IMG/VR virus record: IMGVR_UViG_3300020446_000065
Coordinates: 1-26,751 of that record
Source of the DNA: a virus
Direction: 5' to 3' (one strand)
Length of the DNA: 26,751 nt
This document shows positions 15,325 through 23,324 of the stretch, piece after piece (positions within the stretch are counted from its first letter, which is position 1; each line of letters begins with the position of its first letter). A program made the position numbers and the translations under genes. The notes under the pieces were generated by a model that saw only the letters and a list, made by a program, of their open reading frames with translations, made no database searches and was not told the DNA's origin.

Positions 15325-17486
15325 AATACAGATACCTTAAAAATCTTAGAGCCAAAAAAATTACAGCTTGCGATGACATGTCGCAGATTGTTGCCCAGAG
15401 ACCAGTCTTTAAATCAAAAGCATTATATAGAGAGTGGTGCGGTAAAACTGACACTGATCATTATTTCTTTAGTTTGGCAGAGGGCCTTAATAGTGGGGCG
15501 CGTATCGAAGGTGAGAATAAAGTAGTTAAGGTACATGGTGTTGCTGCTGATTACGATGCGCCCGTTGACTGGGCTAACGTCGATAATATTATCGCCGCTA
15601 AGTGTGTAGATTGTATGCCTTCATGGAGGGCGATGACATACAGCGGATACATTCGTGTCGTTTTTGAATTCGAAGAAGTATGTTCTGTGCCTCATTTTCT
15701 TTATCGTCCTTTTATGGGCGAACTGAAGAAGCTTATAAATTTTTCTAAGATATTTGCTGGATACGATAAGAAGTCCGAAGAGCCATCACAGTATTTTGAA
15801 TTGGGAACCGAGTGGGTTGCGCTGAATGGAAAAGTTCCAGCGGCGGTTGTCCAGACTGCACTTATCAAAGCAGCTAAGAATAACCCTCCCGAATCTGCTG
15901 ACACATCTATACCCATAGAAGAAGTCGCTGCTGAAGTTCAAAAGAAATTTCCAAATCGTTGGATAGGAGACTTTGAAGTGGGGTCAAGAGGCCCTTTGTT
16001 CTGGATTGATGATGGAATTGATAGGGAGGGGTGTCAGGTATTTGAAGATGGGATGATTGTCTATTCAGACAGAGACTATGGGTGGAAGCCTTGGAGAGAA
16101 ATATTTGGGCCTAGCTTTGTTAAAGGCTATGAGCAAAAGAAGATGGGGGGCTTGCTTGATGAGTATTGGTTTAATGGCAGACAATTTTTTAAGCTGTTAC
16201 ATGGAGCCGCACAACCTATCCCTAGAGATCAGCTTGTCCTAGAACTTAGACAGCGTGGTTTTAAGAACTCTACAAAGAAAGGAGACAACATTTCTGAAGT
16301 GGAGAATGCTATATTAGTTATAAGCAACCAGAATAGAATAAATGAAATAGCTCCTGTTGTGTTTAGACGTAACGAAATAGTCGTTGATTTCAACGGCCTT
16401 AGGATACTTAACAGTTCTAACATCCAGCCCATATTACCTTCGGGTGATCCTGACCCCTCGAATTGGGCTTGGCTCGATATGTTCTTTGATCAGTTCTTTG
16501 TGGACTCAACTGAGGTGAGAACTAAGTATTACTTCTTTGCGTGGATGAAGCGATACCACGCTGGTGTTGTAAACAACAGGGAAGATCAAGGGCAAGCGTG
16601 TATTCTTGTAGGGCCAGCTAAGAAAGGTAAGACACTTGTATCCAATAAAATTATTGCCGCCGCAGTAGGAGGGTATGCAGATGCTAGTGACTACTTGTCT
16701 GGGGGAACAAAGTTTAACAAAGATTTGGGAAGAGCAGCTTGTTGGGTAATTGATGATACCGTTAGTGCTGCTTCATTTCAAGATCAGCGCAAAGCGACAG
16801 AGCTTATTAAAAGAGCTGTAGCTAATCCCCGTATTGAATTTATGGCTAAGTATGCAGACGCTGTAACTTTACCATGGGCAGGGAGAGTTGTTGTCAGCCT
16901 TAATGATGACGCGAATAGTATGAGCGTTATACCAACTCTTGATTCAAGCAATAAGGATAAGCTCATGGCATTTAAAGTTTCGGACACGCCTTTTAATTTC
17001 CCTGTCAAAGCAAAGCTAGAAAACATTATCGCTACTGAATTGCCCCATTTCCTTGCTTGGTTGGATCAATGGAACCCACCTGCCGAGATCCTAGATGATG
17101 ACAGGTTTGGTGTAAAAAGCTTTATCGACAAGAGTATTGCTCATGCGGCCTACGACAACTCAAGTAGATCACAAGTAGCAGAGCTTGTTGATTTCTTTGC
17201 TAAAGCAGCTCGTGAAAACGATGTCGAAAGAGAATGGAGTGGGACATTGACTGAGTTTCAGCGAGCTTTACACACCTACAACAACGGCAGAACTTTAGGT
17301 GCCTCAAACAAAATTGAGTTCGTGCGGAATGGATTAGCACATATGGAAGATGGTGGTAAGTCCAACTTGAAACTTAGGCCCATCAAGTCTGTTGGTAAGG
17401 GCGGTGGTAAGATATGGACTATCAATATAGAGGAGAAATATGATATCGACTTTACAGAGAATTCGAAGGACGCAATGCTCCAATAG
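15321..17486 (+). CDS. Primase-helicase: AEP-like N-terminus and SF3 helicase
   Basis: A 721-aa probable replicative primase-helicase. The N-terminal third resembles an archaeo-eukaryotic primase: VAADYD supplies a DxD pair (Asp77/Asp79), and TYSGYIRVVFEF and QYFELGTEW follow in the expected order. The His usual in the second motif is not evident, so priming activity is uncertain. The C-terminal ATPase is clear: Walker A at 431-438 (GPAKKGKT), Walker B at 475-479 (WVIDD) and an SF3-style motif C ending in Asn528 (RVVVSLN). The gene is coupled to DNA polymerase by ATGA. Its last 35 nt overlap, tail to tail, the opposing nuclease gene, and an intrinsic terminator begins 25 nt beyond its stop. 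Confidence 0.9.
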   Translation: MKYRYLKNLRAKKITACDDMSQIVAQRPVFKSKALYREWCGKTDTDHYFFSLAEGLNSGARIEGENKVVKVHGVAADYDAPVDWANVDNIIAAKCVDCMPSWRAMTYSGYIRVVFEFEEVCSVPHFLYRPFMGELKKLINFSKIFAGYDKKSEEPSQYFELGTEWVALNGKVPAAVVQTALIKAAKNNPPESADTSIPIEEVAAEVQKKFPNRWIGDFEVGSRGPLFWIDDGIDREGCQVFEDGMIVYSDRDYGWKPWREIFGPSFVKGYEQKKMGGLLDEYWFNGRQFFKLLHGAAQPIPRDQLVLELRQRGFKNSTKKGDNISEVENAILVISNQNRINEIAPVVFRRNEIVVDFNGLRILNSSNIQPILPSGDPDPSNWAWLDMFFDQFFVDSTEVRTKYYFFAWMKRYHAGVVNNREDQGQACILVGPAKKGKTLVSNKIIAAAVGGYADASDYLSGGTKFNKDLGRAACWVIDDTVSAASFQDQRKATELIKRAVANPRIEFMAKYADAVTLPWAGRVVVSLNDDANSMSVIPTLDSSNKDKLMAFKVSDTPFNFPVKAKLENIIATELPHFLAWLDQWNPPAEILDDDRFGVKSFIDKSIAHAAYDNSSRSQVAELVDFFAKAARENDVEREWSGTLTEFQRALHTYNNGRTLGASNKIEFVRNGLAHMEDGGKSNLKLRPIKSVGKGGGKIWTINIEEKYDIDFTENSKDAMLQ

Positions 17487-17985
17487 GTAAGTGATATCCA
17501 TCTACTTTATAGGTGAATCCGTAATCATCGGGTTCACCTTTTTTCTTGTAGAGTCCTGATTTCTGAATCTTGAGTCCTGTAGCCCAACCCAGCATCCATG
17601 CTCTGGTAAAATCTTTTTTTACCCTGACAAAGAAATAAGCATTGGCAGGAAGCTTCTTTCCTTCAGCACAATTAACTGAAGCAGTGTAATGAGGCTGCGG
17701 TTTGCCAGCGCAACTCTTTGCCTTTACGTCTATCTTACGTTTACCAATCTCGTAGTCGTGGGTGTATGTTTTATCGCCCACATAAACAGCTTCAGGGTAC
17801 AGTTTTTCAAAGGCAACCTCCCCCAAAAAACCTGTCATTCTTCCTGCCCCTCTCGTAAAGGAGTTGGGTAGCACCCCTAATTCTTCGCTTCGTTCGAACG
17901 CTTCTTTTATATTGTCGCTGTTAGGCGTAAAGATTAGCATGCCCTTAGTTCTATGGAACTGAGGGGGCAGCTTCTTGCGTTTCAT
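17452..17985 (-). CDS. PD-(D/E)XK family nuclease
   Basis: A 177-aa small nuclease-like protein. Residues 51-56 (TGFLGE, Glu56) begin a helix, followed by HDYEI (Asp77) and IDVKAKS (Asp86-x-Lys88), the core D-(D/E)xK arrangement. Lys90 adds a further basic residue. The C-terminal half is a beta-rich region with aromatic residues. It might process DNA or act on host DNA; no specificity domain is evident. Its start overlaps the preceding stop as ATGA. Its 3' end overlaps the opposing primase-helicase gene by 35 nt and also contains the plus-strand terminator at 17511-17544. Confidence 0.8.
   Translation of the reverse strand: MKRKKLPPQFHRTKGMLIFTPNSDNIKEAFERSEELGVLPNSFTRGAGRMTGFLGEVAFEKLYPEAVYVGDKTYTHDYEIGKRKIDVKAKSCAGKPQPHYTASVNCAEGKKLPANAYFFVRVKKDFTRAWMLGWATGLKIQKSGLYKKKGEPDDYGFTYKVDGYHLPIGALRPSNSL
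17511..17544 (+). terminator. Intrinsic terminator of the replication operon
   Basis: AGGTGAATCCG (17511-17521) pairs with CGGGTTCACCT (17529-17539): 11 bp with one G-U wobble and a 7-nt loop, followed by a run of six T (17539-17544). It lies 25 nt after the primase-helicase stop. The minus-strand side of the stem is followed by ATAAAG, not a T-run, so it should stop only plus-strand transcripts. It is embedded in the coding sequence of the opposing nuclease. Confidence 0.9.
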
Positions 17986-18281
17986 CCACTACTGGTTCGT
18001 TTATTTAATCTGTCCCAAGCAGGAAAAAATACTTCATCCATGCATCGGACTACGGCTTCTTGTTCAAAGGTTTCACAGAAGCCTACTCCAGATATACAAA
18101 GACTAGCCTCCATTAACTCGTGCCTCAGTGTTTGCATTATCTGTTGGTCTTTTAAATGCTTTGATAAAATTATGACTTTTCTATCGTGACTGTAGTAACC
18201 AAACAAACCGTCATCACTTAAATCTTCTTTTAAGATACGAACTGTTTGTCCTGCTACTCGTATAGTTTTGGGAATCCTCAT
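17982..18281 (-). CDS. Small metallopeptidase-like protein (HELME variant of HExxH)
   Basis: A 99-aa product resembling small phage ImmA/IrrE-like domains: a short beta part (TIRVAGQTVRILKED), a segment like YYSHDRKVIILS, then TLRHELMEAS at 51-60 and a C-terminal helix with several Glu. In the usual zinc motif the last residue is His; here it is Glu58. Either Glu acts as a ligand, as in some related folds, or the site is inactive. It is coupled to the amidase by TAATG and to the nuclease by ATGA. The role could be regulatory proteolysis or purely structural. Confidence 0.6.
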   Translation of the reverse strand: MRIPKTIRVAGQTVRILKEDLSDDGLFGYYSHDRKVIILSKHLKDQQIMQTLRHELMEASLCISGVGFCETFEQEAVVRCMDEVFFPAWDRLNKRTSSG

Positions 18282-18826
18282 TACACATAAAAATTGTTGA
18301 TTCCCTTTGCATAAACTTTAGCTAACTTGTCCAAGTCAGACATAATCAAGGATACATCACTAGAATTTGATCCAAAGAACGGTTCAGATATTACAGCGTA
18401 GCAAGGCGTCTTACGCAAGAACAGTGCTCCTCGTTGCCCTCTTCCTCGCGCCTTAACCCCACGGGAACGCAACGTAGGATAATACTTATCCATTTGTTCT
18501 TTTAGTTTTGTAGCGAGTCTTTTCCCTCCCCTACTAGTCTCCCAATGTAGCCACTCATGTCCTGTAGCTTTGGGGCCAGCAGCGTTAAAATGTAATTCAA
18601 TACACGCGTCGACATTATCTTCCCTCATTTTACGGGACACATAATTCATTGCCCCTACATAACTACGAGCGTTGTAATCGTCGTATACTTTGTATGGAAC
18701 TTTGAGCATAGGCGTTATCAAAGGTACAAGTTCTGAGTTGAACTTATGCTCACTGATACTGTTAGGCCCTACAGTGTAAGCCCCGTTATCTCCTTCCCTT
18801 GAATGTCCTATGGCGAGTCCTATCAT
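18281..18826 (-). CDS. N-acetylmuramoyl-L-alanine amidase endolysin (Amidase_3-like)
   Basis: A 181-aa endolysin expected to cut the amide bond between muramic acid and the stem peptide. Zinc and catalytic residues fit Amidase_3: His8 (AIGHS), Glu26 (ISEH), His79 (ELHFNA) and Glu148 (VISEPFF). There is no signal peptide or separate wall-binding domain, so release by a holin is required. It begins in an ATGA overlap with a holin-like gene and ends in a TAATG overlap with the metallopeptidase-like gene. The length is typical of a single-domain enzyme. Confidence 0.92.
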   Translation of the reverse strand: MIGLAIGHSREGDNGAYTVGPNSISEHKFNSELVPLITPMLKVPYKVYDDYNARSYVGAMNYVSRKMREDNVDACIELHFNAAGPKATGHEWLHWETSRGGKRLATKLKEQMDKYYPTLRSRGVKARGRGQRGALFLRKTPCYAVISEPFFGSNSSDVSLIMSDLDKLAKVYAKGINNFYV

Positions 18827-18996
18827 TTTTTGTACTTAAAAATTAATCGATAAAGAGATACAGCGGCTACTGCGATTCCTAGTATAAGAGATATCACGCG
18901 TAACCAATATTCTATCTGCTCTTGCATAGACGCAGCAATTGCTATCGTTGGAGTTAAAGTCCCAAGAAGGGTGTCTATTAATTTTGAAGAGTTCAT
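18823..18996 (-). CDS. Short membrane protein, holin candidate
   Basis: A 57-aa product beginning MNSSKLIDTLLGTL. It has an amphipathic or weakly hydrophobic N-terminal segment (about residues 6-22), a short polar turn (MQEQIEYW), a clear membrane helix at about 34-53 (VISLILGIAVAAVSLYRLIF) and a Lys-rich tail, which is holin-like architecture. It shares ATGA overlaps with the lipoprotein upstream and the amidase downstream. Its position directly before the endolysin supports a holin role. Confidence 0.75.
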   Translation of the reverse strand: MNSSKLIDTLLGTLTPTIAIAASMQEQIEYWLRVISLILGIAVAAVSLYRLIFKYKK

Positions 18997-19235
18997 TTGC
19001 TGCCAATTGTTATAGCCCTTAGGTATGAGTAATGACTGTGAAACTTGTGTTCTTCTCTACCCATTAGGGTACCTTCAACAAATTGATATTTTTTACCTTC
19101 AATCAACGTTATCGTCGGTGGATCGTAAAGTGCGCTCTCGTTCGCGGCTGAGTCGTTTGCCCAATCTTTCGATGCGCAACTTTGCAGCAGGACTACCAAT
19201 ACGGGCAAGCTCATCAATTTCATCTTCAATCTCAT
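18993..19235 (-). CDS. Small lipoprotein, o-spanin (Rz1-like) candidate
   Basis: An 80-aa product with a lipoprotein signal: a basic start, the hydrophobic stretch LPVLVVLL and lipobox LQSC with Cys20. The residue after Cys is Ala, compatible with outer-membrane sorting. The mature part is only about 60 residues. The gene starts inside the preceding 71-aa gene in another frame (overlap about 137 nt), the nested layout known from Rz/Rz1 spanins. Internal Met5 and Met8 are alternative starts. A lipoprotein of this kind implies a Gram-negative host. Confidence 0.75.
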   Translation of the reverse strand: MRLKMKLMSLPVLVVLLQSCASKDWANDSAANESALYDPPTITLIEGKKYQFVEGTLMGREEHKFHSHYSYLRAITIGSK

Positions 19236-19314
19236 CTATATACCGTGTCTTTTTTAGTTCTATTAATCCTACAAAAGCTTCTAAGGCTGCTGTGATTAAA
19301 CGCATTATGCGCAT
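19099..19314 (-). CDS. Short helical protein, possible i-spanin (Rz-like)
   Basis: A 71-aa product with a hydrophobic N-terminal segment (LITAALEAFVGLIEL) and a highly charged helix (RYIDEIEDEIDELARIG, then RIERLGKRLSRERER). It starts 1 nt after the preceding holin-like gene and contains the start of the lipoprotein gene in another frame. That layout and the helical body fit an inner-membrane spanin, but the membrane segment is short and includes two Glu, so the assignment is tentative. Confidence 0.6.
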   Translation of the reverse strand: MRIMRLITAALEAFVGLIELKKTRYIDEIEDEIDELARIGSPAAKLRIERLGKRLSRERERTLRSTDDNVD

Positions 19315-19315
19315 A

Positions 19316-19504
19316 TTATTTCTGTTTGCTCTTTCCGATATTTAACGCCAGCCATTCGACCACGACATATAGCTTCCGCACAATGCCATCATCTTTAGGT
19401 GTGGGAGTTAAAGCACAGATAGCCGATGCCACTGCCACAACCGAAGTTAAAACTCCGACAACTTGCTGTTTGTTTTCAGTAATGAATGTAATAAGGTCTG
19501 TCAT
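19316..19504 (-). CDS. Small membrane protein, second holin candidate
   Basis: A 62-aa product with a membrane helix at about 15-33 (VVGVLTSVVAVASAICAL), a TPTPKDD turn and a second hydrophobic helix (LYVVVEWLALNIG) ending in KSKQK. I recall similar TPKDD...LALN small proteins near lysis genes of many phages. It starts 2 nt after the preceding structural gene and is followed after 1 nt by the i-spanin candidate. It could be a holin, antiholin or accessory lysis factor. Confidence 0.7.
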   Translation of the reverse strand: MTDLITFITENKQQVVGVLTSVVAVASAICALTPTPKDDGIVRKLYVVVEWLALNIGKSKQK

Positions 19505-19506
19505 AA

Positions 19507-20487
19507 TTATAATAAGTTAGGGACGCGTGAGCCAGATCCAGACGGATCGAAGCGAATAGTTGGTTTGGCAGCTCCCCTGTATGCGTCTAATTCTTCTTCA
19601 AGAAGCTGCTTGCATATGGCCCAATGGTAATTGGCCCGTTCAATATCTGCATTATCCTCAGCAACTGAACCCAACAAGGCGTGTTTGATTGCGTTTAAAT
19701 TGCTAGGACGAACCACATCGTAAGAATTTACTAGTGGTTTAAATTGTCTTTTAACCAGTAACTTGAGAGTTTGAGATGTTTGCGTTACATCTTTACCTAT
19801 TCTGTATCTTCTGAATCTAGTTACTGTGTTTGCTTGTTGTATTTCTGCCAGCTCTAACTGCTCGGTTGTATTTCCGGCAGCTGTATTTACTTCAAGAGCT
19901 TCGACTAATACAGGGTCTGGTAAGTTAGAATCCCCCGTGCGTATTTGAGTTACCGCAGTAAAGGTTTCTCCAGTCGCAGAACTTGACAACATCCCTGCCC
20001 CAGCTGTTTCAAAGTTAGTGGTGTACTCAATTGTTTCCGGCGTTGTGCTGTTATTTAAACCCGTAACAGTTATAAAATTATTGCTAGTTCTGGGTATCTG
20101 AGTCCTTGGTTTGATAGGTAACACCCTTATTATGTATTCTTTTTCAGGGTTCAACTCGTTAATGGTGGGCACAAACCCATCATCAATTAGCCCATACATA
20201 CCTAAAGTTGTTCCATCAGTATTTCTTCCAGTCAACCTGTAGTCATGGAACTGCGCTCTAACCTGAGCAGGATCATCTTCAAGCAGTGCTAGAACTACAG
20301 ATTCTGCTTCAGGTAATGTAAAATCTCCATCGGTTGTTTGTATCGTAGTCTCATAAAGAAGATCACGCCACATGCCCATCCCATACAGACGGGGTAGGAT
20401 CAAATTAAGCTCCGCTATAAAGCTTGACCCTACGGTTTTATATTTAGACAAGGCTTCTTCTACGCCTGCCACAGTTAAAGTAGCCAT
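19507..20487 (-). CDS. Probable virion structural protein
   Basis: A 326-aa product with no assigned family. The N-terminus (KYKTVGSSFIAELNLILPRLYGMGMW) looks helical, the middle is beta-rich and Thr/Asn-rich, and the C-terminal 60 residues are helical (NAIKHALLGSVAEDNADIERANYHW) followed by a short Gly/Ser tail. The mixed layout suits a virion or connector component. It is the first gene after a strong sigma70-type promoter and lies directly upstream of the lysis cassette. Confidence 0.7.
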   Translation of the reverse strand: MATLTVAGVEEALSKYKTVGSSFIAELNLILPRLYGMGMWRDLLYETTIQTTDGDFTLPEAESVVLALLEDDPAQVRAQFHDYRLTGRNTDGTTLGMYGLIDDGFVPTINELNPEKEYIIRVLPIKPRTQIPRTSNNFITVTGLNNSTTPETIEYTTNFETAGAGMLSSSATGETFTAVTQIRTGDSNLPDPVLVEALEVNTAAGNTTEQLELAEIQQANTVTRFRRYRIGKDVTQTSQTLKLLVKRQFKPLVNSYDVVRPSNLNAIKHALLGSVAEDNADIERANYHWAICKQLLEEELDAYRGAAKPTIRFDPSGSGSRVPNLL

Positions 20488-20492
20488 ACCTC

Positions 20493-20521
20493 ATTGTAAT
20501 GGCTAACACCGTTAAGGTCAA
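20493..20521 (-). promoter_or_regulatory. Strong sigma70-type promoter for the structural/lysis operon
   Basis: On the minus strand TTGACC (20521-20516, 5/6) and TACAAT (20498-20493, 5/6) are separated by exactly 17 bp. Only 5 nt lie between the -10 box and the ATG at 20487, so a leaderless transcript is predicted. It would drive the 326-aa gene and the lysis genes. Confidence 0.75.
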
Positions 20522-20522
20522 G

Positions 20523-20550
20523 TTATCAACTTTATCAAGTCTTTTGATAA
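20523..20550. promoter_or_regulatory. Cluster of three TTATCAA heptamers upstream of the promoter
   Basis: TTATCAA occurs at 20523-20529 and 20532-20538, and its inverse TTGATAA at 20544-20550. The first copy is 1 bp from the -35 box. An 8-bp inverted repeat (ATCAAGTC/GACTTGAT) overlaps the cluster next to the upstream stop codon. Possible binding site for an activator or repressor; a weak RNA hairpin is the alternative. Confidence 0.45.
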
Positions 20551-20559
20551 GGGACTTGA

Positions 20560-22032
20560 TTACGGGTCTTGGCAATAGTCACATTGACTTGATTCAGGTT
20601 CTTTAACCACCTTCAAATTATCGTAAGAACCTGTATATACCTGCTGAGTTCCGGTAGGAGTAACAACATCCACACAGGTAAGCTCTGTAATTGAACTTGT
20701 CTGTGTTAAAGAACCGTCATCAGAAATTCCAGTTATTTGAACAGCACTCGTAACTCCCACAACTTCACTAGGGCTATCAACATATGTAACACTGGCTGGC
20801 GTAGCTTCTAATGCGGAAGAAGTAATCTCATATCCTACGACCCAATAGCATGCTTCACTAGCTCCTGAGTAACCAGTCGTAGATGTTTCCACACAAATTT
20901 TAACCCAAGGTAATGTTCTTTCAGTTCCATCAGCCCACATCTTGTTATGGGGTGTTCCTTGGATCATACTGGAGTTGGACTGTCCGTCAGCCCAAGCAGT
21001 AGTTATTGTTTGAGTTGTGGTGGGGCAGGAAGCAACAGAAACACTAGTAGTTGTAGTGGCAGGAACTGTCGTGAGTGTTAATGTTTCAACGGGCAAATCT
21101 CCGAAGCAACGAACCAGCCCATCTTCTACAATCCCCACAAACTTATCTCCAACTTTGATTGTTTCGTTCTTACGATTACCGTAAATCTCAATAGTGTCCC
21201 CATTTGTAGCTACGTTTATCTGAGCAACTCCAGAAACCCTATTATCCCCAGAACAATTTTCTGTTTGGCCTTTACTCGTTAGTGTTCGTAAATTTTTAAA
21301 GTCATCACTCTCTGTATAGTCTTTGTAAACATTCTGGCCCCCACCTACGTTTTTGAGTGCATCATACCCATGTATCCAAAACATAGGGCCACGCTGCCCT
21401 TCTAAAGCTCCCATGACTTGGGCTTGTCTACCGTCTACATCTGAATCGAACTGATGCTTTACAAATTTAAAATCCTGTATGAAGCATATGGGGATATTGT
21501 ATTCCCCATCTTTCCCCACACCCCCAACACCATCAGGTAAAGTAAAATTAGTAGATGCTGGGACTTCAGTGCCTTCTCCAACTTTTAATACGTAAGGTGA
21601 AGGTGCTTCTTCTCCTTCGTTCTCTGCCTCCTCTGTTTTTATGTTCCCGTGATCATCAGTTTTAAACTGAGCGTAAACTACACACTCAGATTGAACTGCT
21701 ATCTGCAACGGTGTTAGTGGGTATCTCTTTACAGATTCAGCGAGTGGGTGAATTACATACAAGAATGCTTTAGATATACATACAGTTTTATCTTCTTCCT
21801 GAAGATTATATGGTTCGTGCTCTTCTCTGAAAGGGATAAACTCTCCGGCAATCCTCTCCCCTTTTTGATCAGAAAAAGGTCTTGCCTGATAAAACTCAGA
21901 GTTGCCCTGTTCTATTGTTGGGCTTGGGGCGTAATCACTAACCCTAGTTAACTCTGGTTCTTCACCCGTCAAACCCATCTTAGGTCTGTTATATTCTACA
22001 TTGAACCCTGAATCTGTATCATTATCAGCCAT
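20560..22032 (-). CDS. Probable virion structural protein, Thr/Ser-rich
   Basis: A 490-aa product of unknown family. The N-terminal 70 residues are Pro/Glu-rich and look disordered. Residues about 80-250 form a mixed domain (CISKAFLYVIHPLAESVKRY, later GPMFWIHGYDALKN). The C-terminal part is Thr/Ser/Val-rich and beta-like, ending in CDYCQDP, a CxxC pair. It is coupled to the 430-aa gene by TAATG. Its place between the tail fibre and lysis genes and its beta-rich composition suggest a tail or surface decoration protein. Confidence 0.7.
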   Translation of the reverse strand: MADNDTDSGFNVEYNRPKMGLTGEEPELTRVSDYAPSPTIEQGNSEFYQARPFSDQKGERIAGEFIPFREEHEPYNLQEEDKTVCISKAFLYVIHPLAESVKRYPLTPLQIAVQSECVVYAQFKTDDHGNIKTEEAENEGEEAPSPYVLKVGEGTEVPASTNFTLPDGVGGVGKDGEYNIPICFIQDFKFVKHQFDSDVDGRQAQVMGALEGQRGPMFWIHGYDALKNVGGGQNVYKDYTESDDFKNLRTLTSKGQTENCSGDNRVSGVAQINVATNGDTIEIYGNRKNETIKVGDKFVGIVEDGLVRCFGDLPVETLTLTTVPATTTTSVSVASCPTTTQTITTAWADGQSNSSMIQGTPHNKMWADGTERTLPWVKICVETSTTGYSGASEACYWVVGYEITSSALEATPASVTYVDSPSEVVGVTSAVQITGISDDGSLTQTSSITELTCVDVVTPTGTQQVYTGSYDNLKVVKEPESSQCDYCQDP

Positions 22033-23324
22033 TACATTCCATTAGAAGAGGGTTTATGGACAGTCCATTTTGTCCTGAGATACCCTCCTCTTGCTGGTTC
22101 CTGAGTGTCTTTGGCAACATGAGTTTCAGGTATGCTAGACGGGCTAGTTGTTGGAACTGTTTTAGTATAAGCGGTATACTTGTATACAGGATCTACTGTT
22201 CCTGAAGTGCAGCTAAGTTCACCCCCGTTCATCAAACAAGGAGGTATATTGATTTGAACATACGGGGTTCCGAATGTAAAAGACTGAGGCTCAAAGTTTT
22301 GAACTTGAAGACCAGTGAAAGGAGCCGCAGACCAAGAAACAGCAACATCTGTTTGGCACGATCCCCTAAACGATTCGGGGTTCATATTATACTCCACGAA
22401 GGTTGTATTCTGACCATCGTGTTTCTCCCACGGTATTATCTGAATAGATTCCAATACGGGAGGGAATGAGTGATCCATAGCAGTTGAATAAGCCTGCACA
22501 AGGATGTTGCCAACTCCATTAGAGACCGCTCCGTCAGGTGCCCCAGCTACTGTTTCTTTTTTTACCACCTCAAACCAATCGGTAGATACTTGCCTGCCCT
22601 CCCTGTAAGAAGCTATTCTTCTAGAAGGGATAGATGATGTATCTCTAGTTTGGGACTTCCAATATCTGGCACCCCCATCACTAACTAAACTCTCAATACT
22701 TTGATTAGTAGCAGTATTTGCTTCACTTATTGTTTCCCCTCTGTAGTGGTAAGAAACTGTTTGAGTTAAGTTATACTGGGATAAGTCATCCCATGCTATT
22801 GTTTTTATGGGGGTAGGATCAATGTATGTCCTTTGCTCAACAACAAAAACCCCGTCTAACTCTTTATCACCAATTCGCTTTTGATCGCGAGCCATCAGCA
22901 CGTAACCTTTGCCTGTGAAGTTAGCTGAAGTTGGTGCAACAGGCATAGCAGTTCCTGCGGCATGAGCTGCGGCATCTTCGGTAAATGAAGAACGAAGATC
23001 TACATAAGTCCTTACAACGGTATCAAACTTTGTCTGCCCCAAGTTGGCTTGAGAAAATTCAAAGTTATACTCATCTTGTGATTCCCTAGCATTGACGTAA
23101 AAGTAAAAATAAAGCTGACCATTTTGATCAGCTTGTTTGACATGCGCCAATATGTGATTAGGAAACTGCACCTTGTCTGGGTGCGGTGTTCCATAAGCAG
23201 GAGGAGTCTTGCCCACCCTCTGAGCGTCTACAGTTTCGTAGAACAGAAGGTCTTGTACATTCGGAGATACGAACGTTAAAACAGTCTGCCGCTGAGGGCT
23301 GGGCTGGTTCCTCTGTACAGGCAT
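22032..23324 (-). CDS. Probable virion structural protein
   Basis: A 430-aa product of unknown family. It is beta-rich, with many Tyr, Thr and Val residues, two Ala/Gly-rich linkers and a few Cys in the C-terminal third (FRGSCQTD, PPCLMNGGELSC). There are no membrane segments or catalytic motifs. It is joined by TAATG overlaps to the 68-aa gene before it and the 490-aa gene after it, and probably forms a structural unit with the latter. Confidence 0.7.
   Translation of the reverse strand: MPVQRNQPSPQRQTVLTFVSPNVQDLLFYETVDAQRVGKTPPAYGTPHPDKVQFPNHILAHVKQADQNGQLYFYFYVNARESQDEYNFEFSQANLGQTKFDTVVRTYVDLRSSFTEDAAAHAAGTAMPVAPTSANFTGKGYVLMARDQKRIGDKELDGVFVVEQRTYIDPTPIKTIAWDDLSQYNLTQTVSYHYRGETISEANTATNQSIESLVSDGGARYWKSQTRDTSSIPSRRIASYREGRQVSTDWFEVVKKETVAGAPDGAVSNGVGNILVQAYSTAMDHSFPPVLESIQIIPWEKHDGQNTTFVEYNMNPESFRGSCQTDVAVSWSAAPFTGLQVQNFEPQSFTFGTPYVQINIPPCLMNGGELSCTSGTVDPVYKYTAYTKTVPTTSPSSIPETHVAKDTQEPARGGYLRTKWTVHKPSSNGM

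Noticed and set aside
19505-19512. TATAAT directly before the ATG of the 62-aa membrane protein (minus strand)
   Set aside because: No -35 match at 16-18 bp and the start site would fall inside the gene; the box contains the previous gene's stop.
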